Below, piece by piece: positions 32,530 to 43,100 of a stretch of 64,000 bases of DNA (its first letter is position 1; each line of letters opens with the position of its first letter). Both the position numbers and the translations under genes were made by a program. The notes beneath the pieces were generated by a model. It ran no database searches, was not told where the DNA came from, and saw nothing but the letters and a program-made list of their open reading frames with translations. Location: contig NZ_JARFXX010000001.1 in assembly GCF_029218125.1 (NCBI RefSeq), forward strand, positions 186,001 through 250,000, in the 5' to 3' direction. This DNA is from Oscillibacter faecalis_A. GTDB lineage: Bacteria > Bacillota > Clostridia > Oscillospirales > Oscillospiraceae.

Positions 32530-32558
32530 TGCCCGTTCGGGCGCTCATTTATTTTTTT
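32525..32558 (+). terminator. Regulated terminator of the riboswitch
   Basis: ATGAGTGCCC-GTTC-GGGCGCTCAT (10 bp, one G-T) followed by TTATTTTTTT. Its 5' arm contains the 3' strand of P1, so P1 and terminator exclude each other: ligand binding should allow read-through into the deaminase gene. Confidence 0.8.
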
Positions 32559-32574
32559 CAGGAGGAACCGACTC

Positions 32575-33849
32575 ATGACTACGATTTTAAAGGGCTGCAT
32601 CGTCTCCGCCCCGGCGTTGGGCCGGTTGGAGACCACGGAGCACGGCTATCTCATCGCCGAGAACGGACACATCACCGGCATATACCCAGTGCTGCCGGAG
32701 CAGTATGCCGGCGCGCCGGTGGAGGACTATGGCGACGATCTCATTGTCCAGTCCTTTGCCGACCTGCATCTCCACGCACCCCAGTATCCCATGCTGGGCA
32801 CCGGCATGGACCTGCCGCTGCTGGACTGGCTGAATACCTACGCCTTTCCCACAGAGGCCCGCTTCGCGGATACGGATTATGCCCGGACGGTCTACCGGCA
32901 GCTATCCCGGGAGCTCATCGCCCACGGCACCACACGGGTGTGTATGTTCTCCTCACTCCACACCGAGGCCACACTGATTTTAATGGAGGAACTGGAGCGC
33001 GCAGGCGTCACCGGCTACGTCGGCAAGGTGAATATGGACCGCAACGGTCTTCCCGGCGTGTTAGAGGAAACCACGGAGGCTTCCATGCGCGATACGCTGC
33101 GCTGGCTTGACAGGTGTCAAGACACCTGTCGCATCCATCCCATCCTGACGCCCCGGTTCACTCCCTCGTGCACCGATAAGCTCATGGAATTTTTAGGAAG
33201 GCTGGCGGCGGAGCGAGGTCTGCCGGTACAATCCCACCTCTCGGAAAACCGGGCGGAAATACAGTGGGTCCGGGAGCTGCACCCGGACTGTGAGCAATAT
33301 TGGGAGACCTATGCCAAATACGGCCTTTGGAATGACCGCACCCTCATGGCCCACTGTGTCTGGTCGGATGAGTGGGAGCGGCAGGCCATGAAAAATGCCG
33401 GTGTCACCGTGGTGCACTGCCCGGATTCCAACCTGAACCTCTGTTCCGGCACTGCCCCGGTGCGGACGATGCTGACCGAGGGCGTCCGGGTAGCGCTGGG
33501 AAGTGACATTGCCGGAGGCGATCATTTGGATATGTTTGACGTCACCGCCGCCGCTATCCGGGCCTCCAAGATCCGCCGCATGACGGACCCGGCAGTCCCG
33601 GCGCCGCTGACAGTGGCGGAGGCGTGGTATCTGGCCACCTCCGCCGGGGCGGAGTGGTTCGGGGAACAGCCGGGCTTCGCCCCCGGCAACGCCCTGCACG
33701 CCATGGTCCTCTCCGACAGCGCACTGCCTCATGGAAAGTCCCTGACCCCGGCCCAACGGCTGGAGCGGGCGGTATACCGGCGGCAGCCGAATGCGCTCCG
33801 GGCGGTGTATTCCGCTGGGAGGAAAGTATTTGAGGCTCCCGCCGACTGA
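32575..33849 (+). CDS. guaD: Guanine deaminase / amidohydrolase-family protein
   Basis: A 424-residue cyclic deaminase that should convert guanine to xanthine and ammonia. Metal ligands are visible: His65 and His67 in FADLHLHAPQYP, His in VQSHLSEN, His in MAHCVW and Asp in ALGSDIAGGD. The FADLHLHAPQYP motif is the guanine deaminase form. The ATG at 32575 has a GGAGGAACC site just after the regulated terminator. The purine-type riboswitch upstream supports a purine substrate; 8-oxoguanine is a possible alternative. Confidence 0.9.
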   Translation: MTTILKGCIVSAPALGRLETTEHGYLIAENGHITGIYPVLPEQYAGAPVEDYGDDLIVQSFADLHLHAPQYPMLGTGMDLPLLDWLNTYAFPTEARFADTDYARTVYRQLSRELIAHGTTRVCMFSSLHTEATLILMEELERAGVTGYVGKVNMDRNGLPGVLEETTEASMRDTLRWLDRCQDTCRIHPILTPRFTPSCTDKLMEFLGRLAAERGLPVQSHLSENRAEIQWVRELHPDCEQYWETYAKYGLWNDRTLMAHCVWSDEWERQAMKNAGVTVVHCPDSNLNLCSGTAPVRTMLTEGVRVALGSDIAGGDHLDMFDVTAAAIRASKIRRMTDPAVPAPLTVAEAWYLATSAGAEWFGEQPGFAPGNALHAMVLSDSALPHGKSLTPAQRLERAVYRRQPNALRAVYSAGRKVFEAPAD

Positions 33850-33869
33850 CGGACTGCCGTGCGAACAAC

Positions 33870-33897
33870 AAAGTCCCCGCCGAACGGCGGGGGCTTT
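33870..33897 (+). terminator. Terminator, first copy (left of repeat element B)
   Basis: AAAGTCCCCGCCG-AA-CGGCGGGGGCTTT; repeated directly at 34060-34087 with one base change. Confidence 0.75.
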
Positions 33898-34059
33898 CAG
33901 CGTGTCGAAAAAGTCTTTTCTCCCCGCTGAGCAAGTTTTCAGAACTTCATAAAAGTTCTGAAAACTTAGGATTTTAATGGCGCGGGACACCCCTCTTGGG
34001 TTTCCCGCGCACACCCTTCCTTACCGTCGCGGAGAATTTACTACTTTATCGACAGTCTC
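33898..34059. repeat. Terminator-associated element, copy B (162 bp)
   Basis: Same length and ends as copy A at 23399-23560 (nine differences). It lies exactly between two direct copies of the guaD/mfd terminator, whose sequence is unrelated to the one at copy A. Confidence 0.85.
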
Positions 34060-34090
34060 AAAGCCCCCGCCGAACGGCGGGGGCTTTGTT
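34060..34090. terminator. Terminator, second copy (right of repeat element B)
   Basis: AAAGCCCCCGCCG-AA-CGGCGGGGGCTTT followed by GTT; symmetric enough to serve mfd from the other side. Confidence 0.75.
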
Positions 34091-34123
34091 ATACTGATTT
34101 TCCATGAAAGCGGTACAGTGGCA

Positions 34124-37100
34124 TTACTCCTGCGAGGCCAGCTTCAAATCCTCCACCAGCTCCAGCGCCGTTTCCAGCACATCGGCATTGGGCTTGAGCT
34201 TCAGGGTCAGCATGGGTGTTTCCCCTGCGGAGAGCGTCAGGCGGAATTTATATTTGGCAAGGCCGCACACCTTCACCAGCGCCTCGGGACGAAACACCGC
34301 CAGCGTAAAGCGCAGCGTGTCCTGCTTCTGGGTGATGTCGGACACTCCGGCCTTGGCGGCGGCAGCGCGCAGCAGCGCCACGTCCAGCAGCGCCAGCACC
34401 GGGCGGGGCGGCTCGCCGTAGCGGTCGATCAGCTCGTCCATGAGGTCGGAGGCATCGTCATTGGTGCGGATGGCGGCAATGCGCCGGTAGAGGTCCATCC
34501 GCTGCTCCGGGGAGGAAATATACCGTTCCGGGATGTTGGCGTTGAGGGTCAGGTCGGCGGAGCACTCCGCCTCGATCTTCTTTTCCTCGCCCCGCTCCTC
34601 CAGAACCGCCTCCTCCAGCAGCTTGAGATACAGGTCATAGCCCACGGTCATAAGATACCCGGACTGCTCCGGCCCCAGCAGATTTCCGGCGCCGCGAATC
34701 TCCAGGTCCCGCATGGCGATCTTGAAGCCAGAGCCGAACTCCACATACTCCCGGATGGCCGCCAGCCGCTTGGCGGCGGTCTCCTGCAAAATTTTTCCCT
34801 GCCGGTAGGTGAGGTAGGCATAGGCCCGGCGGGTGCTGCGGCCGATGCGGCCGCGAATCTGGTGGAGCTGGGCGAGGCCCAGCCGGTCGGCGTCCTCGAT
34901 GATGAGGGTGTTGACATTGGGGATGTCAATGCCGGTCTCAATGATGGTGGTGCACACCAGCACATCCGCCTCGCCGTCCACCATGGCCTGCATCACGGTG
35001 GAAAGCTCCTGTTCGCCCATTTTTCCGTGGGCCGTGACCACCCGGACCTCCGGCCCCAGCAGCTTTTGAATACGGGAGGCGGTGAGGTCGATGGTCTCCA
35101 CCCGGTTATGAAGGTAATAGACCTGTCCGCCACGGGACAGCTCCTTCCGCATGGCGTCCTCCAAAACGGCCCAGTCATGCTCCAGCACGTAGGTCTGCAC
35201 CGGCTGACGGTCGGCGGGGGGCTCCTCAATGGTGGACATATCCCGCAGGCCGGAGAGGGCCATGTTCAGCGTCCGTGGAATGGGGGTAGCCGACAGCGTC
35301 AGCACATCCACCTGCCGGCTCATCTCTTTAAGCCGCTCCTTATGGGTCACGCCGAAGCGCTGCTCCTCGTCAATGACCAGCAGGCCCAAATCCTTAAATT
35401 CCACACTTTTTTGCAGCAGCTTGTGGGTGCCGATCAAAAGGTCCACGCCGCCGTTTTTTGCCGCCGCCAGAATGCGCTTCTGCTCCTTAGCGGTGGTGAA
35501 ACGGGAGAGCACCTCGATCTTCACCGGGAAGTCCCGGAACCGGCCGCAGGCAGTGGCGTAATGCTGCTGGGCGAGAACGGTGGTGGGCACTAAAATGGCG
35601 GCCTGCTTTCCGTCTAAAATACATTTCATCACAGCCCGGAGGGCCACCTCCGTTTTGCCGTAGCCCACATCGCCGCAGAGCAGGCGGTCCATGGGCCGGG
35701 GCTGCTCCATATCCTTCTTGATGTCCTCCACAGCCTGAAGCTGGTCATTGGTCTCGGCATAGGGAAACGCCTCCTCAAATTCCCGCTGCCATGGGGAATC
35801 CGGCGAAAAGGCAAAGCCCGGGCGGCGCTGGCGCTCGGCGTAGAGCTTCGTAAGCCCAGCGGCTAAATCCTTGGCCGCCCTTCTGGCCCGGGTCTTCTGC
35901 TTGGCCCATTCCGTGCCGCCCAGCTTGTTGAGGCGGGTGCGCTCCTGCTCCTCGCCTCCGCCGATATACTTGCTCACAAGGTCCAACTGCGTTACGGGGA
36001 CATAGAGGCAGTCCCCGCCGGCGTAGTCCAGCTTGATATAGTCCTTTTCCACACCGTCCACGGTCATGCGGGTGATTCCCACAAAGCGGCCGATGCCGTG
36101 GTGAACATGAACCACGAGATCGCCGGGGGAGAGGTCGGTGAAGGATTGGAGCTTCTGGCGGTTGGAGTCCTTTTTCAGCTTCAGCTTTTTCTGTGTGGGG
36201 GCGGTGAGCTGGCCCTCGGTGAGCACGGCCAGCTTCAGCGCCGGCCACTCGCACCCGGCGGACAGCGCCCCCACGGTGATTCGCAGCTCGCCGGGCCGGG
36301 GCATGGCGGCGCCCTTGAGGTCAAGGACCGCCGGGATGCTCCGTTCCTCCAAAAGCCGCAGCAAATTCTGCGCCCGCACCTCGCCGCCGCAGAGCACCAG
36401 CACGGCGGTGCCGGTATTGCGGTAATGCTCCAGATCGCTGACCGCCATTTCAAGGCTGCCGCCATAGGAGCTGAGCTGCCGGGCGCTGAGGGCCAGCAGC
36501 CCCTTGGGCTTTAAGGGATGGCGGGAGGTAGGCAGCGCGTCCAGCATCACCACCGGGAAATCCGCAAGGCGGGTATAAAGCGCCGTTTCCGAGAGGCACA
36601 CCTCCGCCGCGTCTCCGGCCATGAGGCCCGCCTCCATCAGCGTTTCCGTGTCCTGATGGAGCTGCAGCAGCACATTTTTCGCCCGCTGGTCCAGCCGCCC
36701 GCCCTCGCAGAAGAACACAACGGCGTCCGGCGGCAGATAGTCCGCGCCGCAGACGGCGTCCGGGTAGATAAGGCTCAAATAGCGGTCCAGCCCTTCCACG
36801 GCGGCGCCGGTACGGAAGCGTTCGGCGTCCCCCCGGAGCGTCTGGGCTACTGCGGCGGTCTCCGCCTTTTTGGCGTACTTCACCGCAAGGCGCTCCAGTT
36901 CCTCGGCTAACCGGGCCGGGCCACCGGGGGCCAGTCCCGGCAGCACCTCCGCCGCCGGGAGCAGCAGCGCGGCGGACACGTTTTCCGTCCTGCGCTGGGT
37001 ACCGGGGTCAAAGGCGCCCAAGGAGTCAACCTCATCATCGAAAAATTCGCAGCGCACCGGCTGCTCCATCAGTGGGGAGAAAACGTCCAGAATGCCGCCC

Positions 37101-37627
37101 CGGATGGCGAATTGGCCCACACCCTCCACCTGTTCGCACCGGCTGTAGCCCGCCTGCACCAGCCGCTCCGTCAGCGCACCGAGTTCCACCCGGTCGCCGG
37201 GGCGCAGCGTGACGGATAGTGCCGCAAGACGCTGGGGCGGCAGCGTGCGGGTCATGAGAGCGTCAATGGTGGCCACCACGGCGGGAACCGCGCCGGAGGC
37301 CATGCGGTAGAGCGCCGCAAGGCGGCTGCGCTCCCACTCCCGGGAGGCAACGGCGTTGGGCCGGAACTGCCATTCCCTTGCCAGCAGCGTTACCGGCTCC
37401 TGTCCGGTGAGGCTTTGCAGGTCGCCGGCCAGTTGGCGGGCCTCCCGCTCATCGGCGCAGAGGAACACTGCGGGCCGCCCGGTCCCGGCGGCCACCGCCG
37501 CGCCGATGCAGGCCCGCTGCACCGGCGCCGTGCCGGTGAGCACGGCGGGACAGCCGCCGTTTTCCACCCGTGCGATGAGCTCCGATGCCTCCGGCAGCGT
37601 TTGCAGTGTTTTCAAAAAAGCGTCCAT
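34124..37627 (-). CDS. mfd: Transcription-repair coupling factor Mfd
   Basis: A 1167-residue DNA translocase that removes stalled RNA polymerase and recruits UvrA. UvrB-homology region at the N terminus, CarD-like RNA-polymerase-interacting domain (about 475-560, LSPGDLVVHVHHGIGRFVG), and RecG-like motor with Walker A GDVGYGKTEV (near 650) and DEEQ box VIDEEQRFG (near 752), then a C-terminal TRCF domain. The ATG at 37627 has a GGGAGGTG site. Full family length. The gap 37628-37748 shows nothing. Confidence 0.97.
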   Translation of the reverse strand: MDAFLKTLQTLPEASELIARVENGGCPAVLTGTAPVQRACIGAAVAAGTGRPAVFLCADEREARQLAGDLQSLTGQEPVTLLAREWQFRPNAVASREWERSRLAALYRMASGAVPAVVATIDALMTRTLPPQRLAALSVTLRPGDRVELGALTERLVQAGYSRCEQVEGVGQFAIRGGILDVFSPLMEQPVRCEFFDDEVDSLGAFDPGTQRRTENVSAALLLPAAEVLPGLAPGGPARLAEELERLAVKYAKKAETAAVAQTLRGDAERFRTGAAVEGLDRYLSLIYPDAVCGADYLPPDAVVFFCEGGRLDQRAKNVLLQLHQDTETLMEAGLMAGDAAEVCLSETALYTRLADFPVVMLDALPTSRHPLKPKGLLALSARQLSSYGGSLEMAVSDLEHYRNTGTAVLVLCGGEVRAQNLLRLLEERSIPAVLDLKGAAMPRPGELRITVGALSAGCEWPALKLAVLTEGQLTAPTQKKLKLKKDSNRQKLQSFTDLSPGDLVVHVHHGIGRFVGITRMTVDGVEKDYIKLDYAGGDCLYVPVTQLDLVSKYIGGGEEQERTRLNKLGGTEWAKQKTRARRAAKDLAAGLTKLYAERQRRPGFAFSPDSPWQREFEEAFPYAETNDQLQAVEDIKKDMEQPRPMDRLLCGDVGYGKTEVALRAVMKCILDGKQAAILVPTTVLAQQHYATACGRFRDFPVKIEVLSRFTTAKEQKRILAAAKNGGVDLLIGTHKLLQKSVEFKDLGLLVIDEEQRFGVTHKERLKEMSRQVDVLTLSATPIPRTLNMALSGLRDMSTIEEPPADRQPVQTYVLEHDWAVLEDAMRKELSRGGQVYYLHNRVETIDLTASRIQKLLGPEVRVVTAHGKMGEQELSTVMQAMVDGEADVLVCTTIIETGIDIPNVNTLIIEDADRLGLAQLHQIRGRIGRSTRRAYAYLTYRQGKILQETAAKRLAAIREYVEFGSGFKIAMRDLEIRGAGNLLGPEQSGYLMTVGYDLYLKLLEEAVLEERGEEKKIEAECSADLTLNANIPERYISSPEQRMDLYRRIAAIRTNDDASDLMDELIDRYGEPPRPVLALLDVALLRAAAAKAGVSDITQKQDTLRFTLAVFRPEALVKVCGLAKYKFRLTLSAGETPMLTLKLKPNADVLETALELVEDLKLASQE

Positions 37628-37748
37628 CCGACACCTCCCGATTTTCAAATTCACGCGGAAACGGGCGCACTGACCCCTTGGCGGGGCAGTGCACCTGCTT
37701 TTTTATATGCGATTTGTTCTGTTGTTACGCCCGTTTTGCCGCAGGGCG

Positions 37749-38339
37749 TCAGTTATAGTCATTCATGGCCTTCTGGCAGCCGTTTTCAAGGATGTCCTCC
37801 GCCGCCTGAATGGCCCGCTCAAAGCTCTCCACCAGAATTTTCCGCTCCGCCTGAGAGGGCACACCGATGACCCAGTCGATCATCTCCGCGCCGCCGCCCG
37901 CCGGGGCGCCGGTGCCGATCTTGATACGGGGGAAATCCTGTGTTCCCAAATGGGCGATGATATTCTTGATGCCGTTATGGCCGCCGGCGGAGCCGGTGGG
38001 CCGCACCCGCAGCTTTCCTACCGGCAATGACACATCATCATAGATCACCAGTACGTGATCGGCGGGAATTTTATAGAACTGCACCGCCTCGCGGACTGCC
38101 TCACCGGAGAGGTTCATATACGTCTGGGGCTTCATCACAAGGCATTTCTGCCCGCCGAAGCGGACGATATTATAGGCGGACTTGAACTTCACCTTGTTGA
38201 GCTTGACATTCAGCTTTTCCGCCAGCAGATCCACAGTGAGAAAGCCCATATTGTGGCGGGTGTGCTCATACTTCTGCCCGGGATTTCCAAGGCCCACGAT
38301 GAGCCAGTCCACCGCGCCGCCGCTTTTTTCAAACAACAT
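37749..38339 (-). CDS. pth: Peptidyl-tRNA hydrolase
   Basis: Releases tRNA from dropped-off peptidyl-tRNA; 196 residues. Motifs: LIVGLGNPGQKYEHTRHNMG with the catalytic His in RHNMGF, KPQTYMNLSGEAV, and DDVSLPVGKLRVRPTGSAGG followed by HNGIKNI. The ATG at 38339 gives a slightly longer N terminus than usual; its AAGGAG is 13 bases away. pth next to mfd is the normal Firmicute order. Confidence 0.95.
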   Translation of the reverse strand: MLFEKSGGAVDWLIVGLGNPGQKYEHTRHNMGFLTVDLLAEKLNVKLNKVKFKSAYNIVRFGGQKCLVMKPQTYMNLSGEAVREAVQFYKIPADHVLVIYDDVSLPVGKLRVRPTGSAGGHNGIKNIIAHLGTQDFPRIKIGTGAPAGGGAEMIDWVIGVPSQAERKILVESFERAIQAAEDILENGCQKAMNDYN

Positions 38340-38377
38340 AAAATTTCCAATGCTCCTTTTGCGAATTGAACTTGCCG

Positions 38378-39895
38378 CTATCCCTTCAGGATGTCCGTAT
38401 TGCGGTACTGGATGGCCTCGGAGAGATGCTCCGGGCCGATGGCCGCCGCACCGTCCAGATCGGCGATGGTGCGGGCCACCCGCAGCACCCGGTCATGACT
38501 TCGGGCCGTGAGGCCCATGCGCTCAAAGGCGGCCTTCATCAAGGCATCACACCGTGCGTCCAGCGCGCAGAACCGCCCGATCATGGCCGGAGGCATCTGG
38601 GCGTTGCAGGGAACATCCGTCCCCGCAAAGCGTGCGGCCTGAAGGGCCCGGGCAGCGTCCACCCGCGCCTTGATCTCCGCAGAGGACTCCGGCTGCTTTT
38701 TCCGCCGCAGCGCCTCGTATTCAACAGAGGGAACGCTGACATGGAGGTCAATGCGGTCCAGCAGCGGGCCGGATATTTTCTGAACGTATTTTTCCACTTC
38801 CTTGTCCGAGCAGGTGCACCGACCGGAGGGGTGGCCCCGCCAGCCGCACTTACAGGGATTCATGGCGCACACCAGCTGGAACCGGGCGGGGAGCCGCAGG
38901 GTGCCGCCAGCCCGGGCCACGGTGACAACACCGTCCTCCAAGGGCTGACGCAGCGCCTCTAAAACGTCCCGGTGAAATTCCGGCAGTTCGTCCAAAAACA
39001 GCACGCCGTTGTGGGCCAGAGAGATTTCTCCCGGCCGCATCAGCGGCCCGCCGCCAGCCAGCGCCGCAGCGGAGGTGGTATGGTGGGGAGAGCGGAAGGG
39101 CCGCCGGGTCAACAGGGGGTGTCCCGGGTCCGTCAGCCCCGCCACGGACCAGATGCCGGAGGTCTCCAGCGCCTCGGCGCGGCTCAGCTCCGGCAGAATG
39201 GAGGGCAGACGCTTTGCCAGCATGGACTTTCCTGCGCCGGGAGAGCCGATGAGCAGAATATTATGCCCGCCGGCAGCGGCGATCTCCAGCGCCCGCTTCA
39301 CGTTTTCCTGCCCCATGACGTCCCGCATATCCGGCAGATCGCCGGTCTCCGGCTCCGGCGTCCACACCGGAGCGGGGGAAAGGGGCGCTTCGTTTTTCAG
39401 GTGGGCTACCAGCGCACTCACATCCGGCATGCCATAAACCGTCAGTCCCTCCGCCAGCGTAGCCTCGGCGGCGTTGTCCGCCGGGACGTACAGCGTACGG
39501 ATACCCGCCGCCTTGGCGGCCAGCGCCATGGGCAGCACACCGGCAACGCCCCGGAGAGCGCCGGTGAGGCTCAGCTCACCGATGAACGCGGCGTCCTTGG
39601 CGGGGACGGGCAGCTCACCCGCGGCGGCCAGCACACCCACAAAAATCGGCAGATCATAGACCGTACCCGCCTTTTTTGTTCCGGCGGGGGCAAGGTTCAC
39701 CGTGATGCGGCTCACCGGGAACTTGGCACCGCAGTTTTTCACCGCCGCCCGCACCCGCTCCCGGGCTTCCCGCACAGCAGCGTCCGGCAGACCCACAATA
39801 TCAAAGGCCGGCAATCCGCCGGAGAGAAAGCATTCCGCCGTGACCTCATAGCCAGCGATGCCGGAAAGGCCCAGCGAACGGACGGTAGTGACCAT
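38378..39895 (-). CDS. YifB/ComM-family Mg-chelatase-like ATPase
   Basis: A 505-residue AAA+ protein related to ComM, a branch-migration helicase of natural transformation. The N-terminal Lon-protease-like fold (LSGGLPAFDIVGLPDAAVRE) is followed by the Mg-chelatase ATPase: Walker A IGSPGAGKSMLAKRLP (near 220), Walker B LFLDELPEFHRDVLE and RLPARFQLVCAMNPC with a zinc-like Cys cluster (CKCGWRGHPSGRCTC). The ATG at 39895 is the family start. Apparently monocistronic. Confidence 0.93.
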   Translation of the reverse strand: MVTTVRSLGLSGIAGYEVTAECFLSGGLPAFDIVGLPDAAVREARERVRAAVKNCGAKFPVSRITVNLAPAGTKKAGTVYDLPIFVGVLAAAGELPVPAKDAAFIGELSLTGALRGVAGVLPMALAAKAAGIRTLYVPADNAAEATLAEGLTVYGMPDVSALVAHLKNEAPLSPAPVWTPEPETGDLPDMRDVMGQENVKRALEIAAAGGHNILLIGSPGAGKSMLAKRLPSILPELSRAEALETSGIWSVAGLTDPGHPLLTRRPFRSPHHTTSAAALAGGGPLMRPGEISLAHNGVLFLDELPEFHRDVLEALRQPLEDGVVTVARAGGTLRLPARFQLVCAMNPCKCGWRGHPSGRCTCSDKEVEKYVQKISGPLLDRIDLHVSVPSVEYEALRRKKQPESSAEIKARVDAARALQAARFAGTDVPCNAQMPPAMIGRFCALDARCDALMKAAFERMGLTARSHDRVLRVARTIADLDGAAAIGPEHLSEAIQYRNTDILKG

Positions 39896-40064
39896 GGCGT
39901 TCCTCCCAAAAGCTGTTCTCAGAAATTCGGCTTTTTACATCTAATTAGTGTATCACACTTTTCCCATTTTGGAAACAGGGAGTGTGTCAAAAGTTAAAAA
40001 ATAAACACAGCCCGACAAAAAATGCAGCGAAATCCTTTTCTCTTTCAAAATTTGCTCCATTCTG

Positions 40065-40093
40065 TTTACAAATCGTAAAGAATATGCTACACT
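40065..40093 (+). promoter_or_regulatory. Promoter of nifJ
   Basis: TTTACA (40065-40070) and TACACT (40088-40093) with a 17-base spacer, followed by an untranslated leader of about 90 bases. The rest of 39896-40064 holds nothing recognisable. Confidence 0.65.
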
Positions 40094-40186
40094 CAGCCTG
40101 TATGACATTCGGGGGAGAGAGACCGGATGCCGAATTTGGCGTGGGCTGTTCGCAGACAGTCCCCGCCGCTCAGGAGGTAAGAGTTT

Positions 40187-43100
40187 ATGGTAAGAAAATT
40201 CAAGTCCATGGACGGTAACAACGCGGCTGCGTATGTCAGCTACGCCTTTACCGAAGTGGCGGGTATCTACCCCATCACCCCGTCTTCTCCCATGGCAGAC
40301 TATGTGGACCAGTGGGCAGCCAACGGTCAGAAGAACATCTTCGGCACCACCGTCAAGGTGTGCGAGATGCAGTCTGAGGCCGGTGCTTCCGGTACCGTCC
40401 ACGGTTCTCTGGCAGCCGGTGCGCTGACTACCACCTACACGGCCTCTCAGGGTCTGCTGCTGATGATCCCCAATATGTACAAGATCGCCGGCGAGCTGCT
40501 GCCCTGCGTGTTCCATGTGTCCGCCCGTACCGTGGCCAGCCACGCTCTGAACATCTTCGGCGATCATTCCGACGTCATGGCCTGCCGTCAGACCGGCTTC
40601 GCCATGCTGTGCGAGAATGACGTTCAGGAGATCATGGATCTGGCTCCCGTGGCCCATCTGGCCGCCATTGAGGGCCGTGTTCCCTTCATCAACTTCTTCG
40701 ACGGTTTCCGCACCTCTCACGAGATCCAGAAGGTCGCCGTGTGGGATTACGAGGACCTGAAGGAAATGTGCGATATGGACGCTGTTGACGCGTTCCGCAA
40801 GCACTCCCTGAACCCCGAGCGTCCCATGATGCGCGGTTCTCATGAGAACGGCGATATTTTCTTCCAGCACCGCGAGGCCTGCAACAAGTACTACGAGGAT
40901 CTCCCCGAGGTCGTCGAGAAGTATATGGGCAAGATCAACGAGAAGCTGGGCACCAACTATCAGCTCTTCAACTACTACGGCGCTCCCGATGCCGACCGCG
41001 TCATCATCGCCATGGGCTCCATCTGCAACGTGGCAGAGGAAGTCATCGACTACATGAACGCTCACGGCGAGAAGGTCGGCATGGTGAAGGTCCACCTGTA
41101 TCGTCCCTTCCGGGCCGATAAGCTGCTGGCTGCCATCCCCGCTACCTGCAAGGCTCTGGCCGTTCTGGACCGCACCAAGGAGCCCGGCTCCGAGGGCGAG
41201 CCTCTTTACAAGGACGTTGTCACCGCTCTGGCCAACGCCAACCGCTTCAATGACATGAAGGTCATCGGCGGCCGGTACGGCCTCGGCTCTAAGGATACGC
41301 CGCCTGCCTCCGTGTTCGCCGTGTATGACGAGCTGAAGAAGGCCGAGCCCAAGCACGAGTTCACTCTCGGCATCGTGGATGACGTCACCCACCTGTCTCT
41401 GGAGGAGAAGGCCGTTCCCGGCGTTGCTCCTGCCGGCACCATCGAGTGCAAGTTCTGGGGCCTTGGCGGCGACGGTACCGTTGGCGCCAACAAGAACTCC
41501 ACCAAGATCATCGGCGACCATACCGACAAGTACATCCAGGCCTACTTCCAGTATGACTCCAAGAAGACCGGCGGCGTCACCGTCAGCCATCTGCGTTTTG
41601 GCGATCAGCCCATCAAGTCTTCTTACTATATCAACAAGGCTGACTTCGTGGCCTGCCACGTGCCTGCCTACATCACCAAGCATTTCCCCATCGTCCGCGA
41701 TGTGAAGCCCGGCGGTGTGTTCCTGATCAACTGCCAGTGGGATGACGCGGAGCTCAGCCACCATCTGGATGCCGCTTCCAAGCGCTACATCGCCAAGAAC
41801 AACATCCAGGTCTACACCATCAACGCCATCGACCTGGCCAAGCAGATCGGCATGGGCAAGCGCACCAACACCATTCTGCAGTCCGCCTTCTTCTCTCTGG
41901 CAAAGGTCCTGCCTGAGACTGAGGCCCTGCAGTACATGAAGGACGCCGCCACCCACTCCTACCTGAAGAAGGGTCAGGACGTTGTGGACATGAACCACAA
42001 GGCCATCGACCTGGGCGCTACCGCTTACAAGAAGTTCGACGTGCCCGCTGATTGGGCCGATGCCAAGGACGAGGTCGAGACCACCAAGCTCACCGGCCGC
42101 GAGGGCGTTGTGAAGCAGGTGGAGGACATCATGTTCCCCGTGGGCCGTATGGACGGCGACAGCCTGCCTGTTTCCGCCTTCCTGCCTCATGTGGACGGCC
42201 AGTTCGAGCAGGGCGCTGCCGCTTATGAGAAGCGCGGCGTGTCCGTCTCCGTTCCCACCTGGGACGCTTCCAAGTGTATCCAGTGCAACAACTGCGCGTA
42301 TGTCTGCCCCCATGCTACCATCCGTCCCTTCGCTCTGACCGAGGACGAGGCCGCCAAGGCGCCCGCCGCTGCCAAGATCGTAGACGTGAAGGCCGGCAAG
42401 GGCAAGGGCGTTTACAAGTACACCATGGCCGTGTCTCCTCTGGACTGCATGGGCTGCGGTGTGTGCGTGGGCGTGTGCCCCGTGGGCGCTTTGACCATGG
42501 TTGGTCAGGAAGAGGAAGCCGCACAGCAGGATGTGTTCAACTACTGCGTGGCTGAGGTCGCTCCCAAGGCCGACATGCAGGACAACACCGTCAAGGGCAG
42601 CCAGTTCAAGCAGCCCTATCTGGAGTTCTCCGGCTCCTGCGCCGGCTGCGCCGAGACCAGCTATGCCCGTCTCGTCACCCAGCTCTACGGCGACCGGATG
42701 TACATCTCCAACGCCACCGGCTGCTCCTCCATCTGGGGCGGTCCTGCCGCTACCTCTCCCTACTGCACCGATAAGAACGGCCACGGTCCCGCTTGGGCCA
42801 ACTCCCTGTTCGAGGACAATGCCGAGCACGGCCTCGGTATGTATCTCGGTCAGGAGGCCACCCGCAACCGTCTGGCCGACCTGACCCGCCAGCTCATTGC
42901 GGTTGAGTGGACCCGTCCCGAGCTGAAGGAAGCCGCTCAGAAGTGGCTGGACACCATGGAGGATGGCGCTGCTAACAAGGACGCCTCCGCCGCGTACATC
43001 AAGGCTCTGGAGAGCAGCATCGCCACCGTGGACGAGCTTGCTGCCGTGGAGCAGTTCAAGGCTCATGCCGCCGAGCTGAAGGCCAAGGGCGAGAAGTTCT

